This document shows positions 8,508 to 16,512 of a stretch of DNA of 33,218 bases, in pieces. The DNA is from Schleiferiaceae bacterium. Lineage in GTDB: Bacteria; Bacteroidota; Bacteroidia; Flavobacteriales; Schleiferiaceae. Both the position numbers and the translations under genes were made by a program. The stretch spans positions 1-33,218 of the forward strand of contig JAOMWM010000012.1 of assembly GCA_028357285.1 (NCBI GenBank), written 5' to 3'. Position 1 is the stretch's first letter. Each line of letters opens with the position of its first letter. Below the pieces are notes generated by a model. The model was given only the letters and a program-made list of their open reading frames with translations. It did not search any database and was not told the origin of the DNA.

Positions 8508-10178
8508 TTAGTAGAATTTAACGCTTACCGTCTCATTAATCCAACAGCCTATATTAATCTTGTCACCTTCTTTATAACCTAATTGGAATGAAATTCCTTT
8601 ATCAGGAATTTGTTGACTGTAGACTGAAATTAGTTTAGCAGCCTTATCGGCAATGCTTGGATCAATACTTCTCGCATAGCTCAATTTGTTGATTGCCGCC
8701 CAATACACCGCATTTTTCTCAACTGCATTCGATCCACAAGAACCTGCGGCATCTGCATAAATGGTAGCAAGGTATAAATATGGATTCCCCCAATTCTTGC
8801 GGAGTTGACCTGCTTTGAGGCAGTTACTCTTTGCAGAAGAGAGCGCACCCATTTTCTGATTAACATAAGCTAACCCCATGTAAGTATTTGCTTTACGACG
8901 TAGATCTTCTTCTTGTTCTATAGCTTCAGTGTAGTACTTCTTGGCCATTGCCCAATCGCTCTTATTTACGCCTAATTTCGCCATGTTAAGTGCCGCCTGT
9001 GCACTAGGCTCAATTTCATACAATGTTTCTGCAATTGAAATGAATACAGGGTTGTCTGTACAAGAGGTCAATTCACCATCGTCGCCTACGCGCTCTTTCT
9101 GCAATAGGTTTCCCGCACGTTTCAGCCACTCTATATTGTCTTTATTTTGTTCGAAAGCTTCCTCGTTATAGATCAGTGTAAGTTTATTACATGTCAAAAG
9201 TGGGCTCAAGATTTTCTCGATGTTTCGTTGCACCTTGGTGATGTTTCTCAAACGGATTTCGTTATTCGACATCTTACGCTTATCCACAGAAGTTAGACCT
9301 TGCTGATCTAATTCATATTTCGTCTTAAGCTCATCTGCTTTCTCTAGAACGCTAACCAATTCTTGGACGGTTGCATCCAACTCTGGCTTAACCAATGGCG
9401 GTAGTTTCGCTGCTTTCTTTATGCGCTTCTTTGAGGCGTTATTGTAAGTATTCGTTGAGTCGTAAACTGCCAGTTTTGCATCATACTCTGCCTTTGCCGC
9501 CTCAGTATTAGGACGAATGCTGTCTGCATATGCAATAAAACCGAGTACAGAATCCGCCTGTAATTCAATATTATAATTTTCGACGTTAAACGTATTAAAG
9601 TTGAATTCGAGTGTAACTAAAACTGAATTATACACCTCAAACAAACGATCTACATCTTTAGTCTTGTTGAATTCCTTCACATTTGCTTGGAAGTATCGGT
9701 CGGTATGTGCAACTGACATGGTATCGCCTAAAAGTGACTTTGCCTCTTCAAACATCACCACAGCTTTTGAAACACTATCAGAATTCTTTCTGTAGTAGTT
9801 GTAGAAATGGTAAGCTTTTGATGAAATCGCATTCGCTTTTTCTTCAGGGAAGTGAACTGCGAATGCGTCATACAAACTCAGAAGCTCTTGAATCAATGCA
9901 TTTTTAGTTGCATCGTCACTGGCTTCTTTAATCTTCGCTTCTATAATATTATCACCGTACGTGTAAATACGAATGTTAGCAGATGGACACGTTTCATAAA
10001 GCGCTTTCCACGCATCGTAAGCTTCTGCGTAGTCTTTACTCTGGTAGTAAGACCCCATGATATTATAGTTCTGAAAACAAGAAACAGAATCGGCAATGGA
10101 ATTACCCCACTTTGACTCTTGTGCTTGCGCAGAAAAACTCATCAATAATATACCGAATACAAAAAGGATTCGTTTCAT
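8508..10178 (-). CDS. Secreted tetratricopeptide-repeat protein
   Basis: A 556-residue protein with a clear Sec signal peptide (MKRILFVFGILLMSFSAQAQ), predicted periplasmic or outer-membrane associated. The body is almost all helix. Recognisable TPR pairs lie near residues 385-475 (AALNMAKLGVNKSDWAMAKK followed by a KANTYMGLAYVNQKMGALSS repeat), and the N-terminal YYQSKDYAEAYDAWKALYE is a degenerate TPR. Three start codons cluster (GTG 10187, ATG 10184, ATG 10178); the last gives the most typical signal peptide. It starts just after the upstream barrel-protein gene and is followed by a strong terminator. Probably an assembly or scaffold factor; specific role unknown. Confidence 0.82.
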   Translation of the reverse strand: MKRILFVFGILLMSFSAQAQESKWGNSIADSVSCFQNYNIMGSYYQSKDYAEAYDAWKALYETCPSANIRIYTYGDNIIEAKIKEASDDATKNALIQELLSLYDAFAVHFPEEKANAISSKAYHFYNYYRKNSDSVSKAVVMFEEAKSLLGDTMSVAHTDRYFQANVKEFNKTKDVDRLFEVYNSVLVTLEFNFNTFNVENYNIELQADSVLGFIAYADSIRPNTEAAKAEYDAKLAVYDSTNTYNNASKKRIKKAAKLPPLVKPELDATVQELVSVLEKADELKTKYELDQQGLTSVDKRKMSNNEIRLRNITKVQRNIEKILSPLLTCNKLTLIYNEEAFEQNKDNIEWLKRAGNLLQKERVGDDGELTSCTDNPVFISIAETLYEIEPSAQAALNMAKLGVNKSDWAMAKKYYTEAIEQEEDLRRKANTYMGLAYVNQKMGALSSAKSNCLKAGQLRKNWGNPYLYLATIYADAAGSCGSNAVEKNAVYWAAINKLSYARSIDPSIADKAAKLISVYSQQIPDKGISFQLGYKEGDKINIGCWINETVSVKFY

Positions 10179-10192
10179 AATCATCACGTTTT

Positions 10193-11575
10193 TTATCTAT
10201 ATCTAAATTTCTGGAACCATTTGTCGTTGAGTGTTATCCCAAAGTTCAAATTCCAATAGTCTTCCTTTAAATCGGATTCCACACCACTCCAACGGGTACC
10301 TCTTCCTACACTAATATTCAAAAAGCTTGCCTTTTGTTCACCAGGAGCTAAACTTCTGTAAATAATAGGAAGCGTTAAACCTAAGTTGACCTCTTGAGTA
10401 ACGTAGGTTGGACCAGTAGTAGGCTCCTGCCAATAGTATTGACCTTTTTCTCTTGAATAACCGAATCTGTATCTTGATATGGCGAAGTAATTCGAGCTAC
10501 GTCTGAGCTGTGGAATGACATAGGAAGGCACCAATACTAGGCCTACACTTCCTCTTTCACTGGCGGCAATAGCCGATTGAACTGGCGTACCCCCTAATGG
10601 TGTGAAATCTCTGTAGTCTTGCCAATTCACTCTCCTGTAGTCTACGACTAAATCCCATGCATTGACGGGGACATTTTCTACAGTTCTACTCACACCAAAT
10701 CCAAACCCTGAAGAGGTAGGAAGAATCATACTGCCCTCTTCTGACAGGTTGTAAAACAGTGTGTCGACTGGGGTTTCTACGATACCACTATTAATAAATG
10801 AGTATTGCGTAGAAATTTGACGTGAATTCATAGAACCTCCAAAACCGTAAACTGCTCCGGCTACAAAATGTAAACGATCAATATCTCCTTGCAACTGCGT
10901 TCCTATGTCGAAAGTAAAGTCGCTTATTCCTGTTTTATTCGTTTTGCTTACGGAGAGAAATTGGCTATTCGCTAAAATGGTTTTGTTACTCGTTTCCATT
11001 TCGCCAAAGACATAACGTGCATTACCTCCGATGCTAAACCATGGGAACGGTTGTAAAGCGAGCCCTAGGGTGAATTGGTCATATCCCCCAGAACCTATAG
11101 AACGGTATTCATAAAGACCGAAATCGTCTGAAGAATCCGCTACACTAATGTTATATCCTTTTGCAGCATAAGGGCTGAGCGAAAATGCTCCACCGATCCA
11201 ATCGTTGAATTTGAAACCGAATCCGAAGTAATCGAAATAGGTGTTATGATTGTCTTGATCTATGGATTCGGTAATAATTTGATGACGGAATGTGCGGTGC
11301 GCTCCGCTCATTTCAAGCGTAGAATACTCCAGATTAGCGTAACCCGCGGGATTGAGAACGTTTATCGTGTACCGATCTGCATAGCCTATTCCGGTGCCAC
11401 CCATACCGAGAAAAGAAGGGGTAATCCCGAAGGTTGTTTCCCCCAAGCCATTAATACTAAGTGGACTCACTGAGTTGGTCTGAGCCGCAGCACGAGCCCC
11501 AAACAACAGCAATATCGACGCAAACATGAAAGTGAGAGCGGATTTATTTAATGGATTGACTTTTAAAATATTCAT
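10193..11575 (-). CDS. FadL/OmpP1-like outer-membrane beta-barrel protein
   Basis: A 460-residue predicted outer-membrane protein. A signal peptide ends near FGARAAAQ, followed by the Bacteroidota FadL-like N-terminus (FLGMGGTGIGYADR and NVLNPAGYANL), then alternating aromatic and hydrophobic strands to a C-terminal segment rich in Trp, Phe and Arg. FadL-type barrels move hydrophobic substrates; the substrate here is unknown. The start at 11573-11575 gives a signal with basic residues but overlaps coaX by 32 nt. A start at 11527 would avoid the overlap but leaves a signal without positive charges. It precedes the TPR gene, probably in one operon. Confidence 0.82.
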   Translation of the reverse strand: MNILKVNPLNKSALTFMFASILLLFGARAAAQTNSVSPLSINGLGETTFGITPSFLGMGGTGIGYADRYTINVLNPAGYANLEYSTLEMSGAHRTFRHQIITESIDQDNHNTYFDYFGFGFKFNDWIGGAFSLSPYAAKGYNISVADSSDDFGLYEYRSIGSGGYDQFTLGLALQPFPWFSIGGNARYVFGEMETSNKTILANSQFLSVSKTNKTGISDFTFDIGTQLQGDIDRLHFVAGAVYGFGGSMNSRQISTQYSFINSGIVETPVDTLFYNLSEEGSMILPTSSGFGFGVSRTVENVPVNAWDLVVDYRRVNWQDYRDFTPLGGTPVQSAIAASERGSVGLVLVPSYVIPQLRRSSNYFAISRYRFGYSREKGQYYWQEPTTGPTYVTQEVNLGLTLPIIYRSLAPGEQKASFLNISVGRGTRWSGVESDLKEDYWNLNFGITLNDKWFQKFRYR

Positions 11576-12260
11576 CAATGCGCTGTAGGGCATATAGTTC
11601 GTAATTCGAGGGTGCAAATATGTAGCTTTTTAGGTGGTTTGACAAGGCCTTTGCATCTCCGCCGCAAATGAATACAAGTTTTATGCCTGTTTCCTTTTGT
11701 ATCGCGTGAATCATCGCGCTCATTTCTAAGGGCAATGCCGTATCAACACCTGACCACATACTTTCTTCCGTTGAAGCCCCTACCACATGAGTTTCGCTAC
11801 TTTTAACAAGGTGTGGCAGCGCTTCTGTAAATGTGTGCATTGCCTTATAACGCATGGCCCATCCCGGAGAAATTGCGCCGCCAATAAAGGCGTCATTTTT
11901 AACAATATTATAAGTAATACAGCTACCAGCTACAACCGTAATAAGATCCTGACGATACTCTAACCAGTGGGCCGATGCAAAAAGCAATCGATCTAAACCT
12001 ATAGACTCCGGTGTTTTGTACGAAATCTTAATAGGCCAGGGCGAATCAATCGTTAGCCAATTAATACTCTTTGGCCATTTCGCGTCTATTGCACCGCTTG
12101 CAATACCGATAGACCGTGTACTGTAATTACTCCAGTCACTGTAAACATCAAGAGCCTTCTCCAAAGCTTGCGGAGTGAAAGTCTCATGTTTAACAAGCCG
12201 AGGGCCATCAAACAACCCCATTTTTATAAGGGTGTTCCCAATATCTACAGTAATTAACAT
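11544..12260 (-). CDS. coaX: Type III pantothenate kinase CoaX
   Basis: A 238-residue member of the ASKHA superfamily that phosphorylates pantothenate in the first step of coenzyme A synthesis. Visible marks are the phosphate-binding DIGNT at 6-10, IGLDR with D90 (the presumed catalytic base), the FIGGAISPG segment and the late FICGGDA loop. One oddity: the motif normally written VVDxGTA (in B. subtilis CoaX) reads VVAGSC here, with V110 where Asp is usual; Asp in this loop is considered important for cation and substrate binding. The start at MLITVDIGNT is preferred to the upstream in-frame ATG at 12302, which adds 14 residues without homology. Confidence 0.88.
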   Translation of the reverse strand: MLITVDIGNTLIKMGLFDGPRLVKHETFTPQALEKALDVYSDWSNYSTRSIGIASGAIDAKWPKSINWLTIDSPWPIKISYKTPESIGLDRLLFASAHWLEYRQDLITVVAGSCITYNIVKNDAFIGGAISPGWAMRYKAMHTFTEALPHLVKSSETHVVGASTEESMWSGVDTALPLEMSAMIHAIQKETGIKLVFICGGDAKALSNHLKSYIFAPSNYELYALQRIDEYFKSQSIK

Positions 12261-12275
12261 GGCTGCAAAGGTCGT
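12261..12275 (-). promoter_or_regulatory. Possible -7 box upstream of coaX
   Basis: The minus-strand octamer GACCTTTG (12266-12273) differs from the Bacteroidota -7 consensus TAnnTTTG only at the first base. It sits 5 nt before the coaX ATG, which would give a nearly leaderless mRNA. A TTG lies 21 nt upstream of it. This is a weak prediction from pattern alone. Confidence 0.3.
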
Positions 12276-12332
12276 TAAATCCTTCTTCTCTTTACAATTC
12301 AAAAGGAGATTCTAATTTTTCACTGAATGTGC

Positions 12333-12367
12333 TTTCACATTTCAATAGTAGGTGTATATTTGCCGCC
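12333..12367 (+). promoter_or_regulatory. Bacteroidota-type promoter for tRNA-Phe
   Basis: TATATTTG at 12355-12362 matches the -7 consensus TAnnTTTG exactly. TTTC at 12333-12336, 18 nt upstream, is a one-mismatch -33 box (TTTG). Transcription would begin near 12367-12369, a few bases before the mature tRNA 5' end at 12373, which is the expected arrangement. Confidence 0.68.
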
Positions 12368-12372
12368 CGGCA

Positions 12373-12448
12373 GGTGATGTAGCTCAGTTGGTAGAGCAAT
12401 GGATTGAAAATCCATGTGTCGGCGGTTCGATTCCGTCCATCACCACCA
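12373..12448 (+). tRNA. tRNA-Phe (GAA)
   Basis: All cloverleaf parts can be folded. Acceptor stem GGTGATG pairs with CATCACC (12373-12379 with 12438-12444). The D arm is GCTC/GAGC. The anticodon stem ATGGA/TCCAT encloses loop TTGAAAA, giving anticodon GAA, which reads UUU and UUC. The T arm GGCGG/CCGTC encloses TTCGATT. The discriminator is A and CCA is encoded (12446-12448). Confidence 0.97.
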
Positions 12449-12451
12449 CCC

Positions 12452-12485
12452 AAAAGCCCTTCAGTTTGACTGAGGGGCTTTTTTT
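12452..12485 (+). terminator. Intrinsic terminator of the tRNA-Phe transcript
   Basis: Starting 3 nt after the encoded CCA, an 11-bp stem with one G-U pair (AGCCCTTCAGT with ACTGAGGGGCT, loop TTG) is followed by seven to eight T residues. It is a strong plus-strand terminator. Confidence 0.9.
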
Positions 12486-12548
12486 ATTCCCCAACTCCCG
12501 AAAACAGTAGAGTTACAAGAAATCTCAACACAACGTACCAGTGCTACA

Positions 12549-12584
12549 AAAAAGGCCGAGATAGCGAACTACCCCGGCCTTTTT
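12549..12584. terminator. Bidirectional terminator hairpin
   Basis: AAAAAGGCCG at 12549-12558 pairs with CGGCCTTTTT at 12575-12584 around a 16-nt loop. The A-run on one side and T-run on the other let it act on both strands, but the long loop makes it weaker than its neighbours. It lies between the tRNA (+) and the T9SS cargo gene (-), beyond a separate 16-bp hairpin. Confidence 0.6.
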
Positions 12585-12587
12585 GCA

Positions 12588-12625
12588 CCAAAGTGGTAAC
12601 CAACGAAAATTGGTTACCACTTTGG
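12588..12625. repeat. 16-bp perfect inverted repeat (hairpin without U-tract)
   Basis: Positions 12588-12603 and 12610-12625 are exact reverse complements (arm CCAAAGTGGTAACCAA, loop CGAAAA). It lies 23 nt beyond the stop of the T9SS cargo gene on the minus strand and is not followed by a T-run of its own. It could fold at the 3' end of that mRNA as a stabilising stem ahead of the next terminator. Confidence 0.8.
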
Positions 12626-12648
12626 AACTTAGTTTCTTATTTACGTTT

Positions 12649-13899
12649 CTAGTACTTGATCAAACGTACTGTTTCCTCGTTACTACCAGATTGAATCTTG
12701 GCAAGATAAACTCCCGCTCCATAATGAGACGCATCTATTGCATGCGTCTGGCCGCTACTCACAGCATGATACAGCTGCTGACCTTTTAAATCATAAAGTT
12801 GTATTGTGTAAGAATCCACCGAAGGGTTGCTGACTACCCATTGATCTGCTGTTGGGTTGGGATAAATAGACATCCTGTTTTTTGACTCGTCCACAATTCC
12901 TATGGCCACATTCGCATACTTTATATCGTCAAAATAGAAGGTAGAAGTTGACGATCCATCGCCAATGTTGGTACTACCTGCAATAAAGTCGAACATCAAA
13001 GCCAACGTAGGCATGTCGGTAGGCGCATTTGTAAAATCGAAGGATAGCGTTTCCCACTCTTCGGTTTTCGTGGTTTGAACACTACGTTCTTCACCCCAAA
13101 AAGGTTTCTCCGCTTTCAAAGTTACGTTTGTACCAATAGGCGCAGACGTCCAAACTTTCATAGTAATAACCGGGTGATTGACAAAATCGAGATTGTTTGC
13201 AAAGGTGATTTTACTTCCCCCGTATGGCGCACCCAAAAAACGTACAATCTTACCGACGTTTGCACTTCCGTTATCTGCGTCAACATCTGGATTAGGTAGA
13301 CTTGTCATCATAGCGCTCTCAAAGTCAAAGAAATGACGCGCAGTGGTACCCGATTCAAAAGTAACGGGTAACCCAACTCTAGGTGTAGCAATGACACCAG
13401 CTACCTGCTCAATGTCGTCAATGTAAAAGGTATTTCCCCCACCTGGTGTGAACGGCTGCGGCATAATGACTAAGTCCACACTACCTGAAGGTGCCGGAAT
13501 TCCAAAGTCAAATGTGAGCGTTTCCCATGCGCCAGATACAGTAGTGACTGCATCCACCTCGCTGGTATAGGGACTCTCTAATTTTATCTTTATTATCGTA
13601 CCCACGGGTTGAGTCGTGTACACTTTCATGGATAACACGCTCGATGAAGCGCTTGTAAAGTTCAGTGAAGACACTGATGTAATCTTGCCTCCTGCCCACA
13701 AATCGGCTGCATTCACTTTTACAATCTTAGCGACATTCGCGCTAGAATTACCTGCCGAACTTGGATTCGATACTATCGTAAAGGATGCCCCGTCATAACC
13801 TACCATACCGGCGGTTGAAGATTCAAAATCGAATGGTAGGGCTTGCGCAGAGGCCGCAACTGAGGCTGCCATCAGCAGAGTAATCATAATTTTTTTCAT
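12649..13899 (-). CDS. T9SS type A-sorted secreted protein with two beta-rich modules
   Basis: A 416-residue exported protein. Residues 1-20 form a signal peptide (ending ASAQA). Residues about 21-168 and 178-332 are two homologous beta-sandwich-like modules, aligning at VGTIIKIKLESP / IGTNVTLKAEKP, AWETLTFDF / EWETLSFDF and TFYIDDIE / TFYFDDIK. The last 74 residues (MSIYPNPTADQW to VRLIKY) are the type A C-terminal domain that directs export through the type IX system and attachment to the cell surface. The modules resemble carbohydrate-binding folds attached to Bacteroidota glycanases, but no catalytic domain is present. Ligand unknown; surface adhesion or glycan capture is inference. Confidence 0.85.
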   Translation of the reverse strand: MKKIMITLLMAASVAASAQALPFDFESSTAGMVGYDGASFTIVSNPSSAGNSSANVAKIVKVNAADLWAGGKITSVSSLNFTSASSSVLSMKVYTTQPVGTIIKIKLESPYTSEVDAVTTVSGAWETLTFDFGIPAPSGSVDLVIMPQPFTPGGGNTFYIDDIEQVAGVIATPRVGLPVTFESGTTARHFFDFESAMMTSLPNPDVDADNGSANVGKIVRFLGAPYGGSKITFANNLDFVNHPVITMKVWTSAPIGTNVTLKAEKPFWGEERSVQTTKTEEWETLSFDFTNAPTDMPTLALMFDFIAGSTNIGDGSSTSTFYFDDIKYANVAIGIVDESKNRMSIYPNPTADQWVVSNPSVDSYTIQLYDLKGQQLYHAVSSGQTHAIDASHYGAGVYLAKIQSGSNEETVRLIKY

Positions 13900-14108
13900 C
13901 TCAAATTTTTAGGTGTATTGATTTATTGAATGATGCGCAAAGCCACTCGACCCTACCCTAACGTTCATGGGTAAAAGGTAATAAACTTTGGATTGGCACA
14001 TCAGCTTGAAAAGAACTCTAGCAATCCGCGTTGTTAACAAAATTCAGTGACCATTGATGAGGAGTAGGCGTAAACTTCGGAATTTTGAAAGGTAAAGCTG
14101 CTACAACT

Positions 14109-14324
14109 ATGCACCCTTTAAAGAAAGATGAATTCAGATTGGTGAATCGCATGCGTTTTGAAGTGAAGAACGTCATGGAACACATCAACAGAGTTTCAGA
14201 AGAGAGCAATCGCATCAATTCTGATGAGATCGAGCGCCGCCTAAAGACCTTGACTGAATATTCTCGTGAACTGGCTAATCTTCAGAAAGCTATCGAATTA
14301 GAAATTCAAAAAAACTCTTTATAA
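14109..14324 (+). CDS. Small predicted coiled-coil protein, unknown
   Basis: A 71-residue, highly charged helical protein (MHPLKKDEFRLVNRMRFEVK and onward) with heptad-like spacing through the ERRLKTLTEYSRELANLQKA region; no signal peptide or membrane segment. The ATG at 14109 is preferred to an in-frame TTG at 14085. It stands alone, about 210 nt from the preceding gene and 73 nt before the pirin gene. Amino-acid composition and lack of a competing frame suggest it is real, but I recognise no family. Confidence 0.6.
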   Translation: MHPLKKDEFRLVNRMRFEVKNVMEHINRVSEESNRINSDEIERRLKTLTEYSRELANLQKAIELEIQKNSL

Positions 14325-14397
14325 AGACTATGATGAATCGTGAGAGTGAACAATTGAAAGCCCACATGGTTGTTATAACATCTATTTAAAGAGAACT

Positions 14398-15114
14398 ATG
14401 AAAACTATTTTTCATCCTCACGATTCACGCGGCCACGCAAATCACGGCTGGCTGAACAGCCATCACAGTTTTAGCTTCGCGAATTACTTCAACGCCCAAA
14501 AAATGAACTTTGGCTTGTTGCGCGTACTTAACGACGATACCGTGGCACCCGGAATGGGTTTTGGGACACACCCGCACGACAATATGGAGATCATCTCAAT
14601 TCCCCTCAGTGGTGATTTAAGACACCGCGACTCTATGGGAAACGAGAAGACCATCAAGGAAGGAGAAATTCAAGTAATGAGTGCAGGATCTGGTGTTACC
14701 CACAGTGAATTCAATCCTAATAAGGACAAGGAAGTGAAGTTTCTCCAAATTTGGGTGATACCAAATGAACGTGATGTTACGCCGCGTTACGATCAGCAGC
14801 AACTTCCTGATTTGGATCAGAAGAATGTTCTGCATCAAGTGCTTAGTCCTTCCGCTAATGATGCAGGGGTGTGGATACATCAAAATGCGTGGTTCCACAT
14901 GGGCCGCTTTGATGTATCAGAAGTAGCAAAATACCATTGGAAATCGGATAACAATGGTCTTTATGCATTTGTACTGGAAGGTGGGTTTGAGTTGGGCAAG
15001 CACCAATTGGGCCGCCGCGATGCCCTTGGAATTTGGGACACCAATACCATTTCATTAAAAGCCACTTTCCCGGAATCAAGAATCTTACTGATTGAAGTGC
15101 CTTTAGGGAACTAA
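14398..15114 (+). CDS. Pirin family protein (cupin)
   Basis: A 238-residue bicupin of the pirin family, close in size to E. coli YhhW, which has quercetinase activity in vitro. The N-terminal cupin has the metal-binding pattern: THPHDNMEII (two His) and GSGVTHSEF (His and Glu), preceded by HDSRGHANHGWLNSHHSFSF, the family signature. The C-terminal cupin (about residues 135-238) lacks obvious metal ligands, as usual for this family. The physiological role in bacteria is unclear; redox sensing and protein-binding roles have been proposed. The gene is probably monocistronic; no neighbour suggests a pathway. Confidence 0.92.
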   Translation: MKTIFHPHDSRGHANHGWLNSHHSFSFANYFNAQKMNFGLLRVLNDDTVAPGMGFGTHPHDNMEIISIPLSGDLRHRDSMGNEKTIKEGEIQVMSAGSGVTHSEFNPNKDKEVKFLQIWVIPNERDVTPRYDQQQLPDLDQKNVLHQVLSPSANDAGVWIHQNAWFHMGRFDVSEVAKYHWKSDNNGLYAFVLEGGFELGKHQLGRRDALGIWDTNTISLKATFPESRILLIEVPLGN

Positions 15115-15123
15115 CCTGCTCAC

Positions 15124-15163
15124 TTTGAACATTCTTACGAACAGTAGGGTTATCTTTGACATC
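15124..15163 (+). promoter_or_regulatory. Promoter of the HMG-CoA reductase / GHMP kinase operon
   Basis: TATCTTTG at 15151-15158 is an exact match to the Bacteroidota -7 box TAnnTTTG, 19 nt before the ATG at 15178. TTTG at 15124-15127 matches the -33 box, though the 23-nt spacing is longer than the usual 19 or so. Transcription would start near 15163 with a leader of about 15 nt. Confidence 0.58.
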
Positions 15164-15177
15164 ATAATTACACCACC

Positions 15178-16509
15178 ATGAAAGATTCCATTAAAGGATT
15201 CTCAAAACTGAGCAAAGCCGCCAAACTTGAATGGCTCGTCAACAATAATTTTGAAGATGCGGATGCCGCACGAACTGTCATAACCACGTATTGGCATGAT
15301 GACGAGGCACTTCAGAAGCGTCACGACGAATTCATTGAAAACACCATGAGCAATTATTACATGCCATATGGTGTCGCGCCAAATTTCAAAATAAACGGCA
15401 AACTTTATACGATTCCTATGGCCATTGAAGAAAGTTCAGTGGTTGCGGCGGCGGCAAAAAGTGCTGCATTTTGGATGGCCCGTGGCGGTTTCAAAACCGA
15501 AGTGTTGGGTACAGAAAAAATTGGTCATGTGCATTTCATGTATGCGGGCGATGCCAGTGCTTTAAAAGAAGATTTTAGTTCGCTTGAACAAGAATTGCGT
15601 CGAGCAACTGCAGAACTCACTGCAAATATGGAGGCGCGGGGTGGCGGTATCACATCGATAAAGTTTATTGATGCTACCGATCGTCTCGAAGAGTATTACC
15701 AGCTAGAGGTCACTTTCGAAACATGTGATTCCATGGGAGCAAACTTCATCAACTCCAACCTAGAGGAGATGGCGAAGTGTCTTGAAAATTTTGTTGCAAA
15801 CCATGACGGCTTAGATGTTAACTCACTTGAAGTGGTAATGCGTATTCTAAGTAACTACACTCCCCGCTGTATCGTTCGTGCGAGTGTAAGTTGTCCGGTA
15901 GAAGAATTGGCCAGCGAAGGAGTAAGCGCAGCTGAATTCGCTCGAAAATTCGAGCGCGCAATCGCAATCGCCAATGCTGAACCCTACAGGGCGACTACTC
16001 ACAATAAAGGCATCATGAACGGTATCGATGGGGTGATTATTGCGACAGGAAATGACTTCCGTGCAGTAGAAGCCGCCTGTCACACCCATGCCTCCCGTTC
16101 AGGTAGTTACAAAAGCCTTACAGGCTGTAACGTGAAGGATGGCGTATTCACTTTTTGGATAGAAATCCCATTATCGCTTGGCGTTGTTGGTGGATTGACA
16201 AAGCTGCATCCCCTAGTGGTTAAAAGCCTGGAAATGCTTGGAAATCCCGATGCCGAAGAATTAATGGGAATAGTAGCCGTAAGTGGTCTCGCACAGAATT
16301 TTGCCGCATTACGAGCCTTAGTAACTACGGGTATTCAAAAAGGTCATATGAAAATGCACTTGATGAATATTTTAACGCAGCTTGAAGCTACACCGGAGGA
16401 GAAAATCCATATCGCGAATTATTTTAAAGACAAGGTTCCTCATCATAGAGAAGTAGTAAATTATTTCTGTGAATTACGCGGTGTTCCCGTTCCCAAAGTC
16501 GGCCAATAA
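15178..16509 (+). CDS. Hydroxymethylglutaryl-CoA reductase, class II (degradative-type fold)
   Basis: A 443-residue soluble enzyme that reduces HMG-CoA to mevalonate, the committed step of the mevalonate route to isoprenoids. Class II features are visible: the EESSVVAAAA motif with E84/E85, the DSMGANFIN dinucleotide-binding loop near residue 185, HNKGIMNGIDG with K277, TGNDFRAVEAACH with D293, and GHMKMHL with H390; these correspond to the Glu, Lys, Asp and His catalytic residues known for Pseudomonas mevalonii HMGR. No membrane domain. The GHMP kinase gene follows 3 nt after the stop, so in this organism the enzyme most likely works in biosynthesis. Confidence 0.94.
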   Translation: MKDSIKGFSKLSKAAKLEWLVNNNFEDADAARTVITTYWHDDEALQKRHDEFIENTMSNYYMPYGVAPNFKINGKLYTIPMAIEESSVVAAAAKSAAFWMARGGFKTEVLGTEKIGHVHFMYAGDASALKEDFSSLEQELRRATAELTANMEARGGGITSIKFIDATDRLEEYYQLEVTFETCDSMGANFINSNLEEMAKCLENFVANHDGLDVNSLEVVMRILSNYTPRCIVRASVSCPVEELASEGVSAAEFARKFERAIAIANAEPYRATTHNKGIMNGIDGVIIATGNDFRAVEAACHTHASRSGSYKSLTGCNVKDGVFTFWIEIPLSLGVVGGLTKLHPLVVKSLEMLGNPDAEELMGIVAVSGLAQNFAALRALVTTGIQKGHMKMHLMNILTQLEATPEEKIHIANYFKDKVPHHREVVNYFCELRGVPVPKVGQ

Positions 16510-16512
16510 ACA

